This document shows, one piece after another, positions 20,431 through 30,155 of a stretch of 64,000 nucleotides of DNA (position 1 is its first letter; each line of letters starts with the position of its first letter). Source of the DNA: Actinomadura terrae (GTDB taxonomy: Bacteria > Actinomycetota > Actinomycetes > Streptosporangiales > Streptosporangiaceae). Under the pieces are notes generated by a model. The model saw nothing but the letters and a program-made list of their open reading frames with translations. It was not told where the DNA came from and ran no database searches. The stretch is taken from the NCBI RefSeq assembly GCF_022751215.1, contig NZ_JAICDG010000001.1, forward strand, positions 930,001 to 994,000, read 5' to 3'. Made by a program: the position numbers and the translations under genes.

Positions 20431-20730
20431 ATGTCCGCCATCACCCGTGACGAGGTGTCGCATCTCGCCCGGCTCTCCCGGCTGGCGCTCGGCGACGACG
20501 AGCTCGACCACCTCGCCGCCCAGCTCGACCAGATCATCTCCGCGGTCGCGCGCGTGCAGGAGGTCGCCGCGGAGGACATCCCGCCCTCCTCGCACGCGCT
20601 CCCGCTGACCAACGTGTACCGCGCCGACGAGATCCGCCCGTCGCTCGCCCCCGAGCAGGCCCTCGCCGCCGCGCCCGCCGCCGAGGAGCAGCGCTTCCGC
20701 GTCCCGCGGATCCTGGACGAGGAGGCCTGA
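20431..20730 (+). CDS. gatC: Asp-tRNA(Asn)/Glu-tRNA(Gln) amidotransferase subunit C
   Basis: A 99-residue GatC, the small belt subunit that wraps GatA and GatB. It begins [20 protein letters not shown], the family signature, and ends [10 protein letters not shown]. gatA starts two bases after its stop, so translation is coupled. Confidence 0.96.
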   Translation: MSAITRDEVSHLARLSRLALGDDELDHLAAQLDQIISAVARVQEVAAEDIPPSSHALPLTNVYRADEIRPSLAPEQALAAAPAAEEQRFRVPRILDEEA

Positions 20731-20732
20731 GC

Positions 20733-22217
20733 ATGGACCTGGTCACCAAGAGCGCGGCGGAGCTCGGCGAGCTGATCGCCTCGGGCGAGACGTCGGCCGT
20801 CGAGGTCGCCGAGGCGCACCTGGACCGCATCGCGGCCGTGGACGGCAAGGTGCGCGCGTTCCTGCACGTCGACCGCGACACCACGCTCGCCCAGGCCCGC
20901 GAGGTCGACGAGCGCCGCGCCGCCGGGGAGGATCTTGGCCCGCTGGCGGGAGTGCCGATCGCGCACAAGGACGTGTTCACCACCCGCGACATGCCCACCA
21001 CCGCCGGGTCGAAGATCCTGGATGGCTGGCGCCCGCCCTACGACGCGACCATCACGGCCCGGCTGCGCGCCAAGGGCCTGGTGATCCTCGGCAAGACGAA
21101 CATGGACGAGTTCGCCATGGGCTCCTCCACCGAGAACAGCGCCTTCGGCCCCTCGCACAACCCGTGGGACCTGGCCCGCGTCCCGGGCGGCTCGTCCGGC
21201 GGCAGCTCGGCCGCGGTCGCCGCCTACCAGGCGCCGCTGTCCACCGGCACCGACACCGGCGGCTCGATCCGCCAGCCCGCCGCCGTCACCGGCATCGTCG
21301 GCATGAAGCCCACCTACGGCGGCTCGTCCCGCTACGGCGTGATCGCGTTCGCGTCCTCGCTGGACACCCCGGGCCCGTTCGCCCGCACCGTCCTGGACGC
21401 GGCGCTGCTGCACGAGGTGTTCAGCGGCCACGACGCGATGGACTCCACGTCCGTGGACGCGCCGGTCCCGCCGGTCGTCGAGGCCGCCCGCCGCGCCGAC
21501 GTCAACGGCCTGCGCGTCGGCGTCGTCAAGCAGTTCGCGGGCGAGGGCGCCGAGCCCGGCGTCGCGGCCCGCTTCGAGGAGGCCGTGGAGCTGCTGGAGT
21601 CGCTCGGCGCGAAGATCGTCGAGGTCTCCTGCCCGCACTTCACCTACGCGCTGTCGGCGTACTACCTGATCGCGCCGTCGGAGGCCTCGTCCAACCTGGC
21701 CCGCTTCGACGCCATGCGCTACGGCCTGCGCGTCGGCGACGACGGCACCCGCAGCGCCGAGGAGGTCATGGCGCTGACCCGCGCCCAGGGCTTCGGCCCC
21801 GAGGTCAAGCGGCGCATCATGCTCGGCACCTACGCGCTGTCCTCGGGCTACTACGACGCCTACTACGGCAAGGCGCAGCAGGTCCGCACGCTGGTCAAGC
21901 GCGACTTCGACACGGCCTTCGAGCAGGTGGACGTGCTGGTCTCGCCGACCACCCCGACCACCGCGTTCCCGATCGGCGAGCGCGTCGACGACCCGATGGC
22001 GATGTACCTCGCCGACCTGTACACGATCCCGGCGAACCTGACCGGCAACGCCGCGATCTCGGTGCCCTGCGGCCTCGCCGACGGCCTGCCGGTCGGCCTC
22101 CAGGTCATGGCCCCGGTCCTCGGCGACGACCGCTCCTACCGCGTCGCCGCCGCCGTCGAGCGTGCCCTTGAGGACCGCTGGTCGGGCCCGCTGCTGGCCA
22201 AGGCCCCGGAACTGTAG
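20733..22217 (+). CDS. gatA: Asp-tRNA(Asn)/Glu-tRNA(Gln) amidotransferase subunit A
   Basis: A 494-residue glutamine amidase that releases ammonia for transamidation. Amidase-signature triad present: Lys79 (IAHKDVF), Ser154 ([11 protein letters not shown]) and nucleophile Ser178 ([12 protein letters not shown]), together with [16 protein letters not shown]. Ammonia passes through the complex to GatB. The gene is followed after 24 bases not by gatB but by an ATPase gene. Confidence 0.97.
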   Translation: MDLVTKSAAELGELIASGETSAVEVAEAHLDRIAAVDGKVRAFLHVDRDTTLAQAREVDERRAAGEDLGPLAGVPIAHKDVFTTRDMPTTAGSKILDGWRPPYDATITARLRAKGLVILGKTNMDEFAMGSSTENSAFGPSHNPWDLARVPGGSSGGSSAAVAAYQAPLSTGTDTGGSIRQPAAVTGIVGMKPTYGGSSRYGVIAFASSLDTPGPFARTVLDAALLHEVFSGHDAMDSTSVDAPVPPVVEAARRADVNGLRVGVVKQFAGEGAEPGVAARFEEAVELLESLGAKIVEVSCPHFTYALSAYYLIAPSEASSNLARFDAMRYGLRVGDDGTRSAEEVMALTRAQGFGPEVKRRIMLGTYALSSGYYDAYYGKAQQVRTLVKRDFDTAFEQVDVLVSPTTPTTAFPIGERVDDPMAMYLADLYTIPANLTGNAAISVPCGLADGLPVGLQVMAPVLGDDRSYRVAAAVERALEDRWSGPLLAKAPEL

Positions 22218-22241
22218 GCGGCGGGGGAACGGCGGCACGCG

Positions 22242-23408
22242 GTGATCACCCGGATCGAGATCGACGGCTTCAAGTCCTTCCTGGACTTCAAGCTGGACGT
22301 GCCGCCGTTCCTCGCCCTCATCGGCCCCAACTCCAGCGGCAAGTCCAACCTCCTCGACGCGATCGAATACCAGGAGGAGCTCTTCCACGGCGAGGGCCTG
22401 CTCCAGGGCAGGAGGGGAAGGCCGCACGAGCAGTTCCACATGGTGAGCGAAGGCGACCCCGTGGACAGGCTTACCGTGGTCGTCCACTGGCTCGTCCGAA
22501 CGCCCGACGGGTTCGTCGCCCTAGCGGCGGAGAAGGCTGTCGAGCTCGACGAGGGCACTCCCAGATTCGCCACGAACGACCGGCACTACGGCTTCCTCGG
22601 TGAGGAGAGCCCCCTCCCGCCCGAGGTGAGGGAGCGCCGCTGGAAGGAGTTGTCGACGCTGTTGTCGGACGACTCGCCCGCGGAGGCCTGGGTCCCGGCC
22701 GTGGACGCGATCGCCGGCGCGTTCCCGCCCGTGCGGGAGTACGTCCCCTACCCGCAGGCGATGCGCGGGATCGCCAGCCGGGCCGACCAGCGTCCGCTGC
22801 TGCGCCACGGCGGCAACCTCGCCGCCGTGCTCGGGCGGATCAGCGGGACCGAGGCGTTCGCCGACCTCATGGTCGATGTCGTCGCGCTGCTCCCGGACGT
22901 GACGGGCCTCAAGACCGAACTGGACGAGAAGCGTCAGGAATGGTCGTTCGACCTGGTCATCGAAGGGCAGGGGAGCGTTCCCAGTAGCCTGCTCTCGGAC
23001 GGGACGCTGCGTATTCTCGGCCTCCTCGCCGCCCTGCACGACCCCGACCACGCGGGCGTCCTGATGATCGAGGAGATCGAGAACGGGCTGCACCCCGGGC
23101 TGCTCGCCGAGCTGCTGCGGCGCATTCAGACGCGGGTGACCGATCTGCACGACCCCGACTCGCTCGACCGGCCGCTTCGGCAGGTCATCGTCACCAGCCA
23201 TTCGCCGGTGGTCGTGTCCGAGCTGTACCGGACGCGGCCGGGGGCGCTGGTGTTCATGGACTCGGCGGTGCGCGTGGACCCCGACAACGGACGGGTGTCC
23301 CGCGTGAGCGTGGCCAAGCCGGTCCGGGACGAGGGGGAGCCGGGCACGTACGTGTCGCCCAGGCAGGTGCGCAAGTACCTGGGCACCGTGCGGCAGGACG
23401 ACCCGTGA
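22242..23408 (+). CDS. AAA ATPase (ABC/SMC-like head, AAA15/AAA21 type)
   Basis: A 388-residue ATPase starting at GTG ([13 protein letters not shown]). Walker A GPNSSGKS (28-35), signature-like SLLSDGTLR (249-257), Walker [13 protein letters not shown] (274-285) and H-loop VTSHSPVV (318-325) give an ABC-type head, the kind in OLD, PARIS AriA and similar defence ATPases; the region between Walker A and the signature is short, so no long coiled coil is present. Its stop overlaps the next gene by four bases. It lies 24 bases after gatA on the same strand. Likely partner of the TOPRIM-like protein behind it. A housekeeping role is not excluded. Confidence 0.85.
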   Translation: MITRIEIDGFKSFLDFKLDVPPFLALIGPNSSGKSNLLDAIEYQEELFHGEGLLQGRRGRPHEQFHMVSEGDPVDRLTVVVHWLVRTPDGFVALAAEKAVELDEGTPRFATNDRHYGFLGEESPLPPEVRERRWKELSTLLSDDSPAEAWVPAVDAIAGAFPPVREYVPYPQAMRGIASRADQRPLLRHGGNLAAVLGRISGTEAFADLMVDVVALLPDVTGLKTELDEKRQEWSFDLVIEGQGSVPSSLLSDGTLRILGLLAALHDPDHAGVLMIEEIENGLHPGLLAELLRRIQTRVTDLHDPDSLDRPLRQVIVTSHSPVVVSELYRTRPGALVFMDSAVRVDPDNGRVSRVSVAKPVRDEGEPGTYVSPRQVRKYLGTVRQDDP

Positions 23409-24007
23409 GCCGTCCGCTGGTGCCGGGGCTCCTCGCCGAGAACACCGCCGACGAGCGCTTCCTCGGCGCCGTGGTGTTCCGCCAGCTCAGGGCCCTCACC
23501 GAGAAGGGCGCCCGGCACGTCGTGGACGTCGCCCGCACCGAGGTCGGCGAATGCTGGACGATCAAGGACGCCGACCGGGTCGGCGAGGCGGTGCTCGCCC
23601 TGGCCGAGGACTGCCACCTGATCTGCGTCCACAACGATCACAACGAACGCGCCAAGATCAAAACCGTTCAGGCGCTACTGGAGAGCCGGGGTCTCGCGAC
23701 CCCTGTGATCCCGCTGGTGCCCAGGCGGGAGACCGAGGCGTGGCTGCTGGCCGACCCTGCGGCCTGGGCCGGGCTGAGCGGGAGCGACCCCTCCCACCTC
23801 CCGAAACATCCACGGGACGTGGAGAAACTGCGGGACCCGAAGCCCGTGCTGGACGCGGTGCGGCCGCGCGGCGGCCGCCGGTCCTCCGCCGACTACTTCG
23901 ATTACATAGGACAGAACGTCAGCCTCGACGCGCTGGCCCAGATTCCGGCGTACGCCGCCTGGGTGGCCGAGACCGAAGAGGCGTTGAAGGGACTGGGATA
24001 CCTGTGA
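23405..24007 (+). CDS. TOPRIM-like protein (DUF4276/DUF4435 type), partner of the ATPase
   Basis: A 200-residue protein starting at a GTG that overlaps the ATPase stop (GTGA). The N-terminal [12 protein letters not shown] has the early-Glu pattern of TOPRIM nucleases (Glu12), [13 protein letters not shown] (73-84) stands where the DxD strand is expected but keeps just one Asp (78), and [17 protein letters not shown] (105-121) is close to the conserved block of DUF4276 proteins. In PARIS-type systems an ATPase of the AAA15 class holds a TOPRIM effector that acts on tRNA or DNA after a phage trigger; a similar role here is inference. The stop overlaps gatB by four bases. Confidence 0.7.
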   Translation: MSRPLVPGLLAENTADERFLGAVVFRQLRALTEKGARHVVDVARTEVGECWTIKDADRVGEAVLALAEDCHLICVHNDHNERAKIKTVQALLESRGLATPVIPLVPRRETEAWLLADPAAWAGLSGSDPSHLPKHPRDVEKLRDPKPVLDAVRPRGGRRSSADYFDYIGQNVSLDALAQIPAYAAWVAETEEALKGLGYL

Positions 24008-25506
24008 GTGTGAACACGCTGATGGACTTCGACGAGGCGCTCGGGAAGTACGAGCCTGTCCTCGGCATCGAGACGCACATCGAGTTGGGCACCGCGTCCA
24101 AGATGTTCTGCGGGTGCCGGACGGAGTTCGGCGCCGAGCCGAACACGCAGGTGTGCCCGGTCTGCCTCGGGCTGCCGGGCGCGCTGCCGGTGACCAACCA
24201 CGCCGCGATCGAGGGCATCATCAAGATCGGTCTGGCGCTGAACTGCGACATCGTCGAGTGGTGCAGGTTCGCCCGGAAGAACTACTTCTATCCGGACATG
24301 CCGAAGAACTTCCAGATCTCCCAGTACGACGAGCCCCTCTGCGTGGACGGGCACCTGGACGTCGAGGTCGAGGGCGAGACGTACCGGATCGAGATCGAGC
24401 GCGTCCACATGGAGGAGGACACCGGCAAGTCGCTGCACGTGGGCGGGGCGACCGGGCGCATCCACGGCGCGGAGTTCTCGCTGGTCGACTACAACCGCGC
24501 CGGAATCCCGCTGGTGGAGATCGTCACGAAGCCGATCCCCGCGACCGGCGACAAGGCGCCGCTGGTGGCCCGCGCGTACGCGACCGAGCTGCGCGAGCTG
24601 GTGCGGTCGCTCGGCGTCTCGGACGTGCGCATGGAGGAGGGCTCCATGCGCTGCGACGTGAACGTCTCGCTGATGCCGCGCGGCGCGTCGGAGTGGGGCA
24701 CGCGCACCGAGACCAAGAACGTCAACTCGCTGCGCTCGGTCGAGCGGTCCGTCCGGTCGGAGATCGAGCGGCAGGCGGGCGTGCTGTCCGGGGGCGGCCG
24801 GGTCGTGCAGGAGACCCGCCACTTCCACGAGGACACCGGTCGCACCACGTCCGGGCGCAGCAAGGAGGAGGCGCAGGACTACCGCTACTTCCCCGAGCCC
24901 GACCTGGTGCCGATGGCACCGTCGCGCGAGTGGGTGGAGGAGCTGCGGGCGTCGCTGCCCGAGCTCCCCGCCGCGCGCCGCCGCCGCATCCAGGGCGAGT
25001 GGGGCCTGTCGGACCTGGAGCTGCGGGACGTCGTCAACGCGGGCGCCGTCGACCTCATCGAGGCGACGATCGCCGCGGGCGCCGACGCGGGCGCGGCCCG
25101 CAAGTGGTGGATGAACGAGCTGTCGCGCCGCGCGACCGAGCAGGGCGCCGAGCTGGCCGACCTGCCGATCACCCCCGAGCAGGTCGCCCGCGTCCAGGCG
25201 ATAATCACGGCGGGGGAGCTGAACGACAAGCTGGCCCGCCAGGTCTTCGAGGGCGTCCTTGCCGGTGAGGGCACCCCCGACGAGGTCGTCGCCGCGCGCG
25301 GGCTGAAGGTCGTCAGCGACGAGGGCGAGCTGGCCTCGATCGTGGACGAGGTGATCGCGGGCAACGCCGCCGTCGCCGACAAGGTCCGCGCGGGCAAGGT
25401 CGCCGCCGCGGGCGCCCTGGTCGGCGCCGTCATGAAGGCCACCCGGGGCCAGGCCGACGCGGGCCGCGCCCGCGAACTGATCCTGGAGAAGCTCGGCGCG
25501 TCCTGA
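24004..25506 (+). CDS. gatB: Asp-tRNA(Asn)/Glu-tRNA(Gln) amidotransferase subunit B
   Basis: A 500-residue GatB, which binds the mischarged tRNA, phosphorylates it and completes amidation. Signatures: [22 protein letters not shown], zinc cysteines in CGC...CPVC ([20 protein letters not shown]), [28 protein letters not shown] and [12 protein letters not shown]; the tail/YqeY-like helices are present. Starts possible at GTG 24004, GTG 24010 or ATG 24022. GTG 24004 is chosen because it overlaps the TOPRIM stop (GTGA), as does the junction before it. It is thus coupled to the ATPase-TOPRIM pair rather than directly to gatA. Confidence 0.95.
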   Translation: MSVNTLMDFDEALGKYEPVLGIETHIELGTASKMFCGCRTEFGAEPNTQVCPVCLGLPGALPVTNHAAIEGIIKIGLALNCDIVEWCRFARKNYFYPDMPKNFQISQYDEPLCVDGHLDVEVEGETYRIEIERVHMEEDTGKSLHVGGATGRIHGAEFSLVDYNRAGIPLVEIVTKPIPATGDKAPLVARAYATELRELVRSLGVSDVRMEEGSMRCDVNVSLMPRGASEWGTRTETKNVNSLRSVERSVRSEIERQAGVLSGGGRVVQETRHFHEDTGRTTSGRSKEEAQDYRYFPEPDLVPMAPSREWVEELRASLPELPAARRRRIQGEWGLSDLELRDVVNAGAVDLIEATIAAGADAGAARKWWMNELSRRATEQGAELADLPITPEQVARVQAIITAGELNDKLARQVFEGVLAGEGTPDEVVAARGLKVVSDEGELASIVDEVIAGNAAVADKVRAGKVAAAGALVGAVMKATRGQADAGRARELILEKLGAS

Positions 25507-25511
25507 CCGTC

Positions 25512-25548
25512 TCCTCCCCGCCCGCTACCGATCAGCGGGCGGGGAGGA
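25512..25548. terminator. Bidirectional terminator after gatB
   Basis: A perfect 15-bp stem, TCCTCCCCGCCCGCT (25512-25526) and AGCGGGCGGGGAGGA (25534-25548), loop ACCGATC. The second arm includes the last codons of the opposed gene. Confidence 0.85.
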
Positions 25549-26617
25549 CGAGGATGCGGTCGTCGTTCGACTTCGGGTTGCCCCGGCCGTCCTTGTTGCT
25601 GGTGGTGACCCAGAGGGTGCCGTCGGGGGCGCGGACGACGGCGCGGAGGCGGCCGTAGGCGTCCTGGTAGCGGGGGACGGGCCGGCCGGGCACGCCGTCG
25701 CGGAGGGGGATCTGCCACAGTCGGGTGCCCTGGAGCGCGGCGGCCCACAGGGAGCCGTTCGCGTAGGCGAGGCCGGACGGGGACGCCTGGTGCGTCGGCC
25801 AGGTGACCAGCGGATCGGTGAATCCCCTGCGGTGTCCGATTCCTTCCACCGTGGGCCACCCGTAATTGTCACCTTTCACAATGCGGTTGATTTCGTCGAA
25901 ACGGATCTGACCGAATTCGGTGGCGTAGAGTCGCTGCCTCTCGTCCCAGGCGAGGCCCTGGACATTGCGGTGGCCCCACGTCCATACCGGGGTGCCGAAG
26001 GGATTGCCGGGGGCGGGGCGGCCGTCGGGGGTGACGCGGAGGATCTTGCCGCCGAGGGAATTGCGCTCCTGGGACTTCTCGGGCGCGCCGCTCTCGCCTG
26101 TGGTGACGTAGAGCATGCCGTCCGGGCCGAAGGCGAGGCGGCCGCCGTTGTGGTTGTCGCCCTTGGGGATGCCGGTGACGATGGGGCGCGGGGTGTCGAG
26201 GCGGCTGTCGTAGGTGGCCCGCACCACGCGGTTGTCGTCGGCGGCGGTGTAGTACAGGAAGATCTGGTGGTCGCGGGCGTAGCCGGGGGAGACCGCGACG
26301 CCGAGCAGGCCGCCCTCGCCGGACGGCCGGACGCCCGGCACCTTGCCCACCGCCGTCGTCTTCCCCGCCGGGGTGACGCGCAGCAGGCGGGCGGAGTCAC
26401 GCTCGGTCACGAGCGCGTCGCCGCCGGGCAGGAACGCGATGGCCCACGGCACCGAGAGGCCCGTGACGAGTTCGCGTGCCGCGCCGGTGGAGGCCGCCGG
26501 TGGGCGGCGTGTGGAGGGTTTGCTCTCCGGTTCGTCGTCGTCGGACGAGGAGCAGCCCGCGAGCAGGGCGCAGGCCGCGGCCAGCGCGGACGTGAGGGTG
26601 ATCGCGTGCCGTCGCAT
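25532..26617 (-). CDS. Sorbosone dehydrogenase-like PQQ beta-propeller lipoprotein
   Basis: A 361-residue exported protein. The N-terminus MRRHAITLTSALAAACALLAGC is a lipoprotein signal with the lipobox LAGC. The mature part shows the glucose/sorbosone dehydrogenase (GDH-B) propeller: LSVPWAIAFLPGGDALVTER, GEGGLLGVAVSPGY, KGDNHNGGRLAFGPDGMLYVTTGE, WTWGHRNVQGLAW and GDNYGWPTVEG. These enzymes oxidise sugars or aldehydes with bound PQQ, though the actinobacterial members are mostly uncharacterised. ATG 26617 is preferred over an upstream in-frame ATG because GGGAGG precedes it and the signal peptide starts there. Confidence 0.88.
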   Translation of the reverse strand: MRRHAITLTSALAAACALLAGCSSSDDDEPESKPSTRRPPAASTGAARELVTGLSVPWAIAFLPGGDALVTERDSARLLRVTPAGKTTAVGKVPGVRPSGEGGLLGVAVSPGYARDHQIFLYYTAADDNRVVRATYDSRLDTPRPIVTGIPKGDNHNGGRLAFGPDGMLYVTTGESGAPEKSQERNSLGGKILRVTPDGRPAPGNPFGTPVWTWGHRNVQGLAWDERQRLYATEFGQIRFDEINRIVKGDNYGWPTVEGIGHRRGFTDPLVTWPTHQASPSGLAYANGSLWAAALQGTRLWQIPLRDGVPGRPVPRYQDAYGRLRAVVRAPDGTLWVTTSNKDGRGNPKSNDDRILVLPAR

Positions 26618-27100
26618 GAGAACGCCTCCCGGTGGTGTCGCCCCCCCGTTTCTACTACGACCGTCGTGGAGGCGGCGCGGTTCGCGGGCCCGGCGCGCCG
26701 TTCCGGGGGAGGCCGACATCACACGCTTTTCCGGAGTGAAAATGGTCACTCAACGTGATGTGGACGAACGTGATGATCGCGTTTCGGACGGCCGAAGAAG
26801 GTCCATAACCCGGTCGTTCGTCGCCGGGAGGACGCCCAGCCTCAATCGCTCCGTGACCTACGGAACGTACATTGAGCGACACGGTGAACCCGCAGTGCAG
26901 CAACGTCGCTGATCTCCGGCCCGCGCGCGCGTCGCGCTGGCCGTCCGCTCCGCGCCGACCCCGCGCGGGGCACGATCCATGACCTTCCGGGCGTTACCCG
27001 AGCGACCGGTGAGGTATCCGGACTCATGTCCCCTCTCGGCGCGGTGCGCGCGTCCGCGAGGGCCGGACGCTCCCATCGGGGCAGGAAGGGACACGGCGCG
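26618..27100. other. Intergenic region between divergent lipoprotein and GGDEF-EAL genes
   Basis: 483 bases with no convincing gene. It holds a 9-bp direct repeat, AACGTGATG at 26752-26760 and 26767-26775 (15-bp period), in a locally A/T-richer stretch that probably contains the divergent promoters. An in-frame ATG at 27026 could extend the downstream protein by 25 Arg-rich residues. Confidence 0.5.
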
Positions 27101-29950
27101 ATGAGCGGCGAGATCGCCAGGCGCAGGCCCGTGCGGGCGCTTCCGATCGCCCTGGCCGCGATCGTGGGCGTGCTCTACGCCACCGGCTCGATGCTGGGCT
27201 GGGGCGGCACGGCCTTCATCGCCTGGGCGGAGGCGGGCGCGGCGGGCGCGGCGGCCGTCTCGTTGCTGACCTCCGTGCGCGGCTCCGGCGGCCGGGCGGT
27301 CGGCGTGGCCGACGGCGCGGTCTGGCGGACGTCCTGGCGCTGGTACGGCATCGCCGCGACCTGCTGGTTCGCGGGCGCGGTGACCAGCGCGGCGGCGGGC
27401 AACGTCAGCCGCAGCGCCCTGTCGCTGTCGGTACCCGACCTGTTCTACCTGGTGGCCGCGGCCGCGCTGGTGACGGGCCTGGTGGTGCCGGTGCGGCTGC
27501 CCCGCGACGCCCGTACCTGGCTGCGGTACGGCGCCGACACTCTCGTCTGCGCGTGCGGCCTGTTCCTGCTCGGCTGGGTGACGCTGTTCTCCTCGCTCTA
27601 CCACCAGACCCAGGAGTCGCCGCCGGAGTTCTTCCTCGAACTGCTGTACCCGGTGGTCGACACGGTGCTGGTGTGCGGGGCGCTGCCGTTCGCGCTCGGC
27701 GCGGCGCGCGGGCCGAGCGTCCCGGCGAGGCGTCCGGCGTGGATGGGCTACGGGGCGCTCGTCGCGTTCGCGGTCGCCGACATCGTGACGACGGTCGTCC
27801 GGCTGGACGGCGGCCTGCCCGCCGACGACCCGGCCGACATCCTGCGGCTGGCCGGGCTGCTGCTGCTCATGCTGGTGCCGTGGACGGCCCCGGCGGAGGC
27901 GCCCGCCGCCGAGACCGACGACATCCCCGAGGACGCCGTCCCCGACGAGCCGGGCGCCGCGCCGTCCGCCGAGCAGTGCGGCCGGATGGTCGGCCCCGGC
28001 CTCGCGCCCGCGGTGATCGCCGCCGTGGCGGGCGTGTTCGTCGCCGGGCACTCGCTGACCGGCGAGAACGGCCTGGAGCCCGTGGTGGCGGTCGTCGCGG
28101 GCTCGGCGGTGCTGGTGGTGCTCGCGCGGCTGGCCGGGCTGCTGCGCGAGAACGACGCGCTGCGCCGCGCGGTCGACACCGGCGAGGAGCACTTCCGCGC
28201 CCTCTCGGAGAGCATCAACGACGCCGTCCTCATCTGCGACCTGGACGCCACCGTCCAGTACGCCAGCGCGGGCGCGCTGCGCACCTACCGCTACACCCCC
28301 GACGAGCTGCTCGGACGCCCGCTGCACGAGATCATCCACCCGGAGGACCTGCCGCGCGTCCAGGAGGCGTTCACCGAGTTCGCGGGCGAGGAGCCGGATT
28401 CGCTGCGGGTGTCCTGCCGGGTCCGGGCGGCGGACGGGACGTGGCTGCCGACCGAGTCGACGATCTCCCGGTACGCGGGCACCGGCGAGGCGCCCGGACG
28501 GCTGCTGGTCACCACCCGCGACCTCAGCGAGCAGGCGGCGCTGCAACGCCAGGTCGCGCACCTGACGTTCCACGACGGGCTGACGGGTCTGCCGAACCGG
28601 TCCTACCTGGAGGAGCGGACGCGGGAGCTCATATCGCGCACCCGGGGCGGCGGCCGGGTCGCGGTGGTCTTCGTCGACCTGGACGGCTTCACCGCCGTGA
28701 ACGACTCGGCGGGCCACGCGGCCGGCGACCAGGTGCTCGCGCAGGCGGCGCGGCGGCTCCGCGCGACCGTCCAGGCCGACGACACCGTCGCGCGGTGGGG
28801 CGGGGACGAGTTCGCGGTCCTCGTCCAGCTGCCCTCGGACGAGGGGGAGACGCGGGCGGCGGTCGAGCTGGCCGGGCGGATGCTGCGGGTGCTGTCGGTC
28901 GAGCCGTACCAGGTGGGCAGCAAGCAGATCGTGCTGACGGCCAGCGTCGGCATCGCGTTCGCCGGGGACGAGGAGCACCCGGGGGGCGCCGCGTCCGGCT
29001 CCGGCGGCGAGGCCGGGCGCCGGGTCCGGCGCACCGCCGCCGACCTGATCCGCAACGGCGACCTCGCGATGGCGCGGGCGAAGGAGGCCGGCGGCGGGCG
29101 CGTGGAGGTGTTCGCGCCGCACATGCACGCCGACGTCGTCCGGCGGCTGGAGCTCGGCAGCGACCTCCAGCGGGCGCTCGCCGAGGAGCAGTTCGCGGTG
29201 GAGTTCCAGCCGGTGGTGGACCTCGCGACGTCCCGGGTGACCGGGGTGGAGGCGCTGCTGCGCTGGTGGCGGGGGAGCGAGTCGGTGCCGCCGGAGGAGT
29301 TCATCGGCCCGGCGGAGGAGTCGGGCCTGATGGTGCCGCTCGGCGACTGGGTGCTGCGCGAGGCGTGCCGGGAGGTGGCCCGGTGGCGCAGCGACTCCTG
29401 GGACGTGGGCCTGTCGGTGAACTTCACCGCCCGGCAGATCGCCGCGCCCCGGTTCGTCGCCTCGGTCGCGGCGGCGCTCGCCGAGACCGGCCTGCCGCCG
29501 CACGCGCTCACGCTGGAGGTGCGCGAGGAGGTGCTGGTCGAGGACGCGGGCCAGAACGTGGAGCGCCTGTCGGAGCTGCGCGACCTCGGCGTCCGGCTGG
29601 CGATCGACGACTTCGGCACCGGCTACGCCTCGCTCGCCTACCTCGGGCAGCTCCCGGTGGACGTCATCAAGATCGACCCGTCGTTCGTGGCGGGGCTCGG
29701 CTCGGACGAGACGCTGACGCTGCTGACCCGCACGATCGTCCGGCTGGGCCGCGACCTCGGGATCACGGTGGTGGCCGAGGGCATCGAGCGTCCCGAGCAG
29801 CTCGAACTGCTGCGCGCGATGGACTGCCCGCGCGGGCAGGGGTTCCTCGTGGCGCGGCCGATGGCGGCGGGGCGGGTGGAGTCGCTCGTCCGGACGAACC
29901 TCTCATCGCAGGGCAGGTCCGGCGAGGTGCCACTGCCCCTGCCCGGCTGA
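27101..29950 (+). CDS. Membrane PAS-GGDEF-EAL protein
   Basis: A 949-residue cyclic di-GMP protein. About ten hydrophobic helices fill the first third, followed by a PAS domain (EEHFRALSESINDAVLICDL... EIIHPEDLPRVQEAF), a GGDEF domain with intact GGDEF (567-571) and FVDLDGFTAVNDSAGHAAGD, and an EAL domain with EAL at 717-719, LEVREEVL and IDDFGTGYASLAYLG. Both catalytic motifs look complete. ATG 27101 has AGGAAGGG ten bases upstream; ATG 27026 is an alternative. The PAS domain suggests a redox, light or small-molecule input that the other GGDEF-EAL gene in this window lacks. Confidence 0.92.
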   Translation: MSGEIARRRPVRALPIALAAIVGVLYATGSMLGWGGTAFIAWAEAGAAGAAAVSLLTSVRGSGGRAVGVADGAVWRTSWRWYGIAATCWFAGAVTSAAAGNVSRSALSLSVPDLFYLVAAAALVTGLVVPVRLPRDARTWLRYGADTLVCACGLFLLGWVTLFSSLYHQTQESPPEFFLELLYPVVDTVLVCGALPFALGAARGPSVPARRPAWMGYGALVAFAVADIVTTVVRLDGGLPADDPADILRLAGLLLLMLVPWTAPAEAPAAETDDIPEDAVPDEPGAAPSAEQCGRMVGPGLAPAVIAAVAGVFVAGHSLTGENGLEPVVAVVAGSAVLVVLARLAGLLRENDALRRAVDTGEEHFRALSESINDAVLICDLDATVQYASAGALRTYRYTPDELLGRPLHEIIHPEDLPRVQEAFTEFAGEEPDSLRVSCRVRAADGTWLPTESTISRYAGTGEAPGRLLVTTRDLSEQAALQRQVAHLTFHDGLTGLPNRSYLEERTRELISRTRGGGRVAVVFVDLDGFTAVNDSAGHAAGDQVLAQAARRLRATVQADDTVARWGGDEFAVLVQLPSDEGETRAAVELAGRMLRVLSVEPYQVGSKQIVLTASVGIAFAGDEEHPGGAASGSGGEAGRRVRRTAADLIRNGDLAMARAKEAGGGRVEVFAPHMHADVVRRLELGSDLQRALAEEQFAVEFQPVVDLATSRVTGVEALLRWWRGSESVPPEEFIGPAEESGLMVPLGDWVLREACREVARWRSDSWDVGLSVNFTARQIAAPRFVASVAAALAETGLPPHALTLEVREEVLVEDAGQNVERLSELRDLGVRLAIDDFGTGYASLAYLGQLPVDVIKIDPSFVAGLGSDETLTLLTRTIVRLGRDLGITVVAEGIERPEQLELLRAMDCPRGQGFLVARPMAAGRVESLVRTNLSSQGRSGEVPLPLPG

Positions 29951-30036
29951 CCCGCCCGGCTGGCCCGCCCGGCCCCGACATCGGCTCTGACCTGCGAGGA
30001 CGTGGCGCGGTCCATCTCACCGAGCGCCATGTTTTC

Positions 30037-30053
30037 GTCTCAGGGAGTGAGAC
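30037..30053. promoter_or_regulatory. GTCTCA-N5-TGAGAC palindrome upstream of ilvB
   Basis: A perfect 6-bp dyad (30037-30042 and 30048-30053) lies 16 bases upstream of the -35 box at 30069. Candidate site for a branched-chain amino acid regulator; TGAGAC-like half-sites also occur just before leuB (45923-45928). Confidence 0.45.
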
Positions 30054-30068
30054 ATTTTGTTCAAGGAT

Positions 30069-30097
30069 TTGACCGGGGCCGCGAAGTCGGCGAAAGT
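30069..30097 (+). promoter_or_regulatory. Promoter of the ilvB leader transcript
   Basis: TTGACC (30069-30074), 17 bases, GAAAGT (30092-30097). The start would fall at about 30104-30105, on the GTG of the leader peptide. Confidence 0.55.
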
Positions 30098-30104
30098 GAG
30101 TGCC

Positions 30105-30155
30105 GTGCAGAGGACTTCCATCATTCTCGTAGTACTTGGTCGGCGCGCAGGCTGA
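30105..30155 (+). CDS. ilvB leader peptide (branched-chain attenuator)
   Basis: A 16-codon ORF, GTG start, encoding [16 protein letters not shown]; six of its codons in a row are Ile, Ile, Leu, Val, Val, Leu. An in-frame GTG at 30096 could add MSA. When charged Ile/Val/Leu-tRNA is scarce, ribosomes would stall on these codons and change folding of the downstream RNA. The last codons overlap the first arm of a 10-bp stem (30142-30151 with 30169-30178). Known Streptomyces ilvB leaders of similar form (short, ending LGxRxG from memory) support the call. Confidence 0.85.
   Translation: MQRTSIILVVLGRRAG

Noticed and set aside
22242..24007. Reading the insert as a DNA-repair RecF/SbcC-type pair
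   Set aside because: The ATPase lacks the long coiled coil and zinc hook of SbcC and has no RecF-specific blocks, and the second protein is not a calcineurin-like nuclease.
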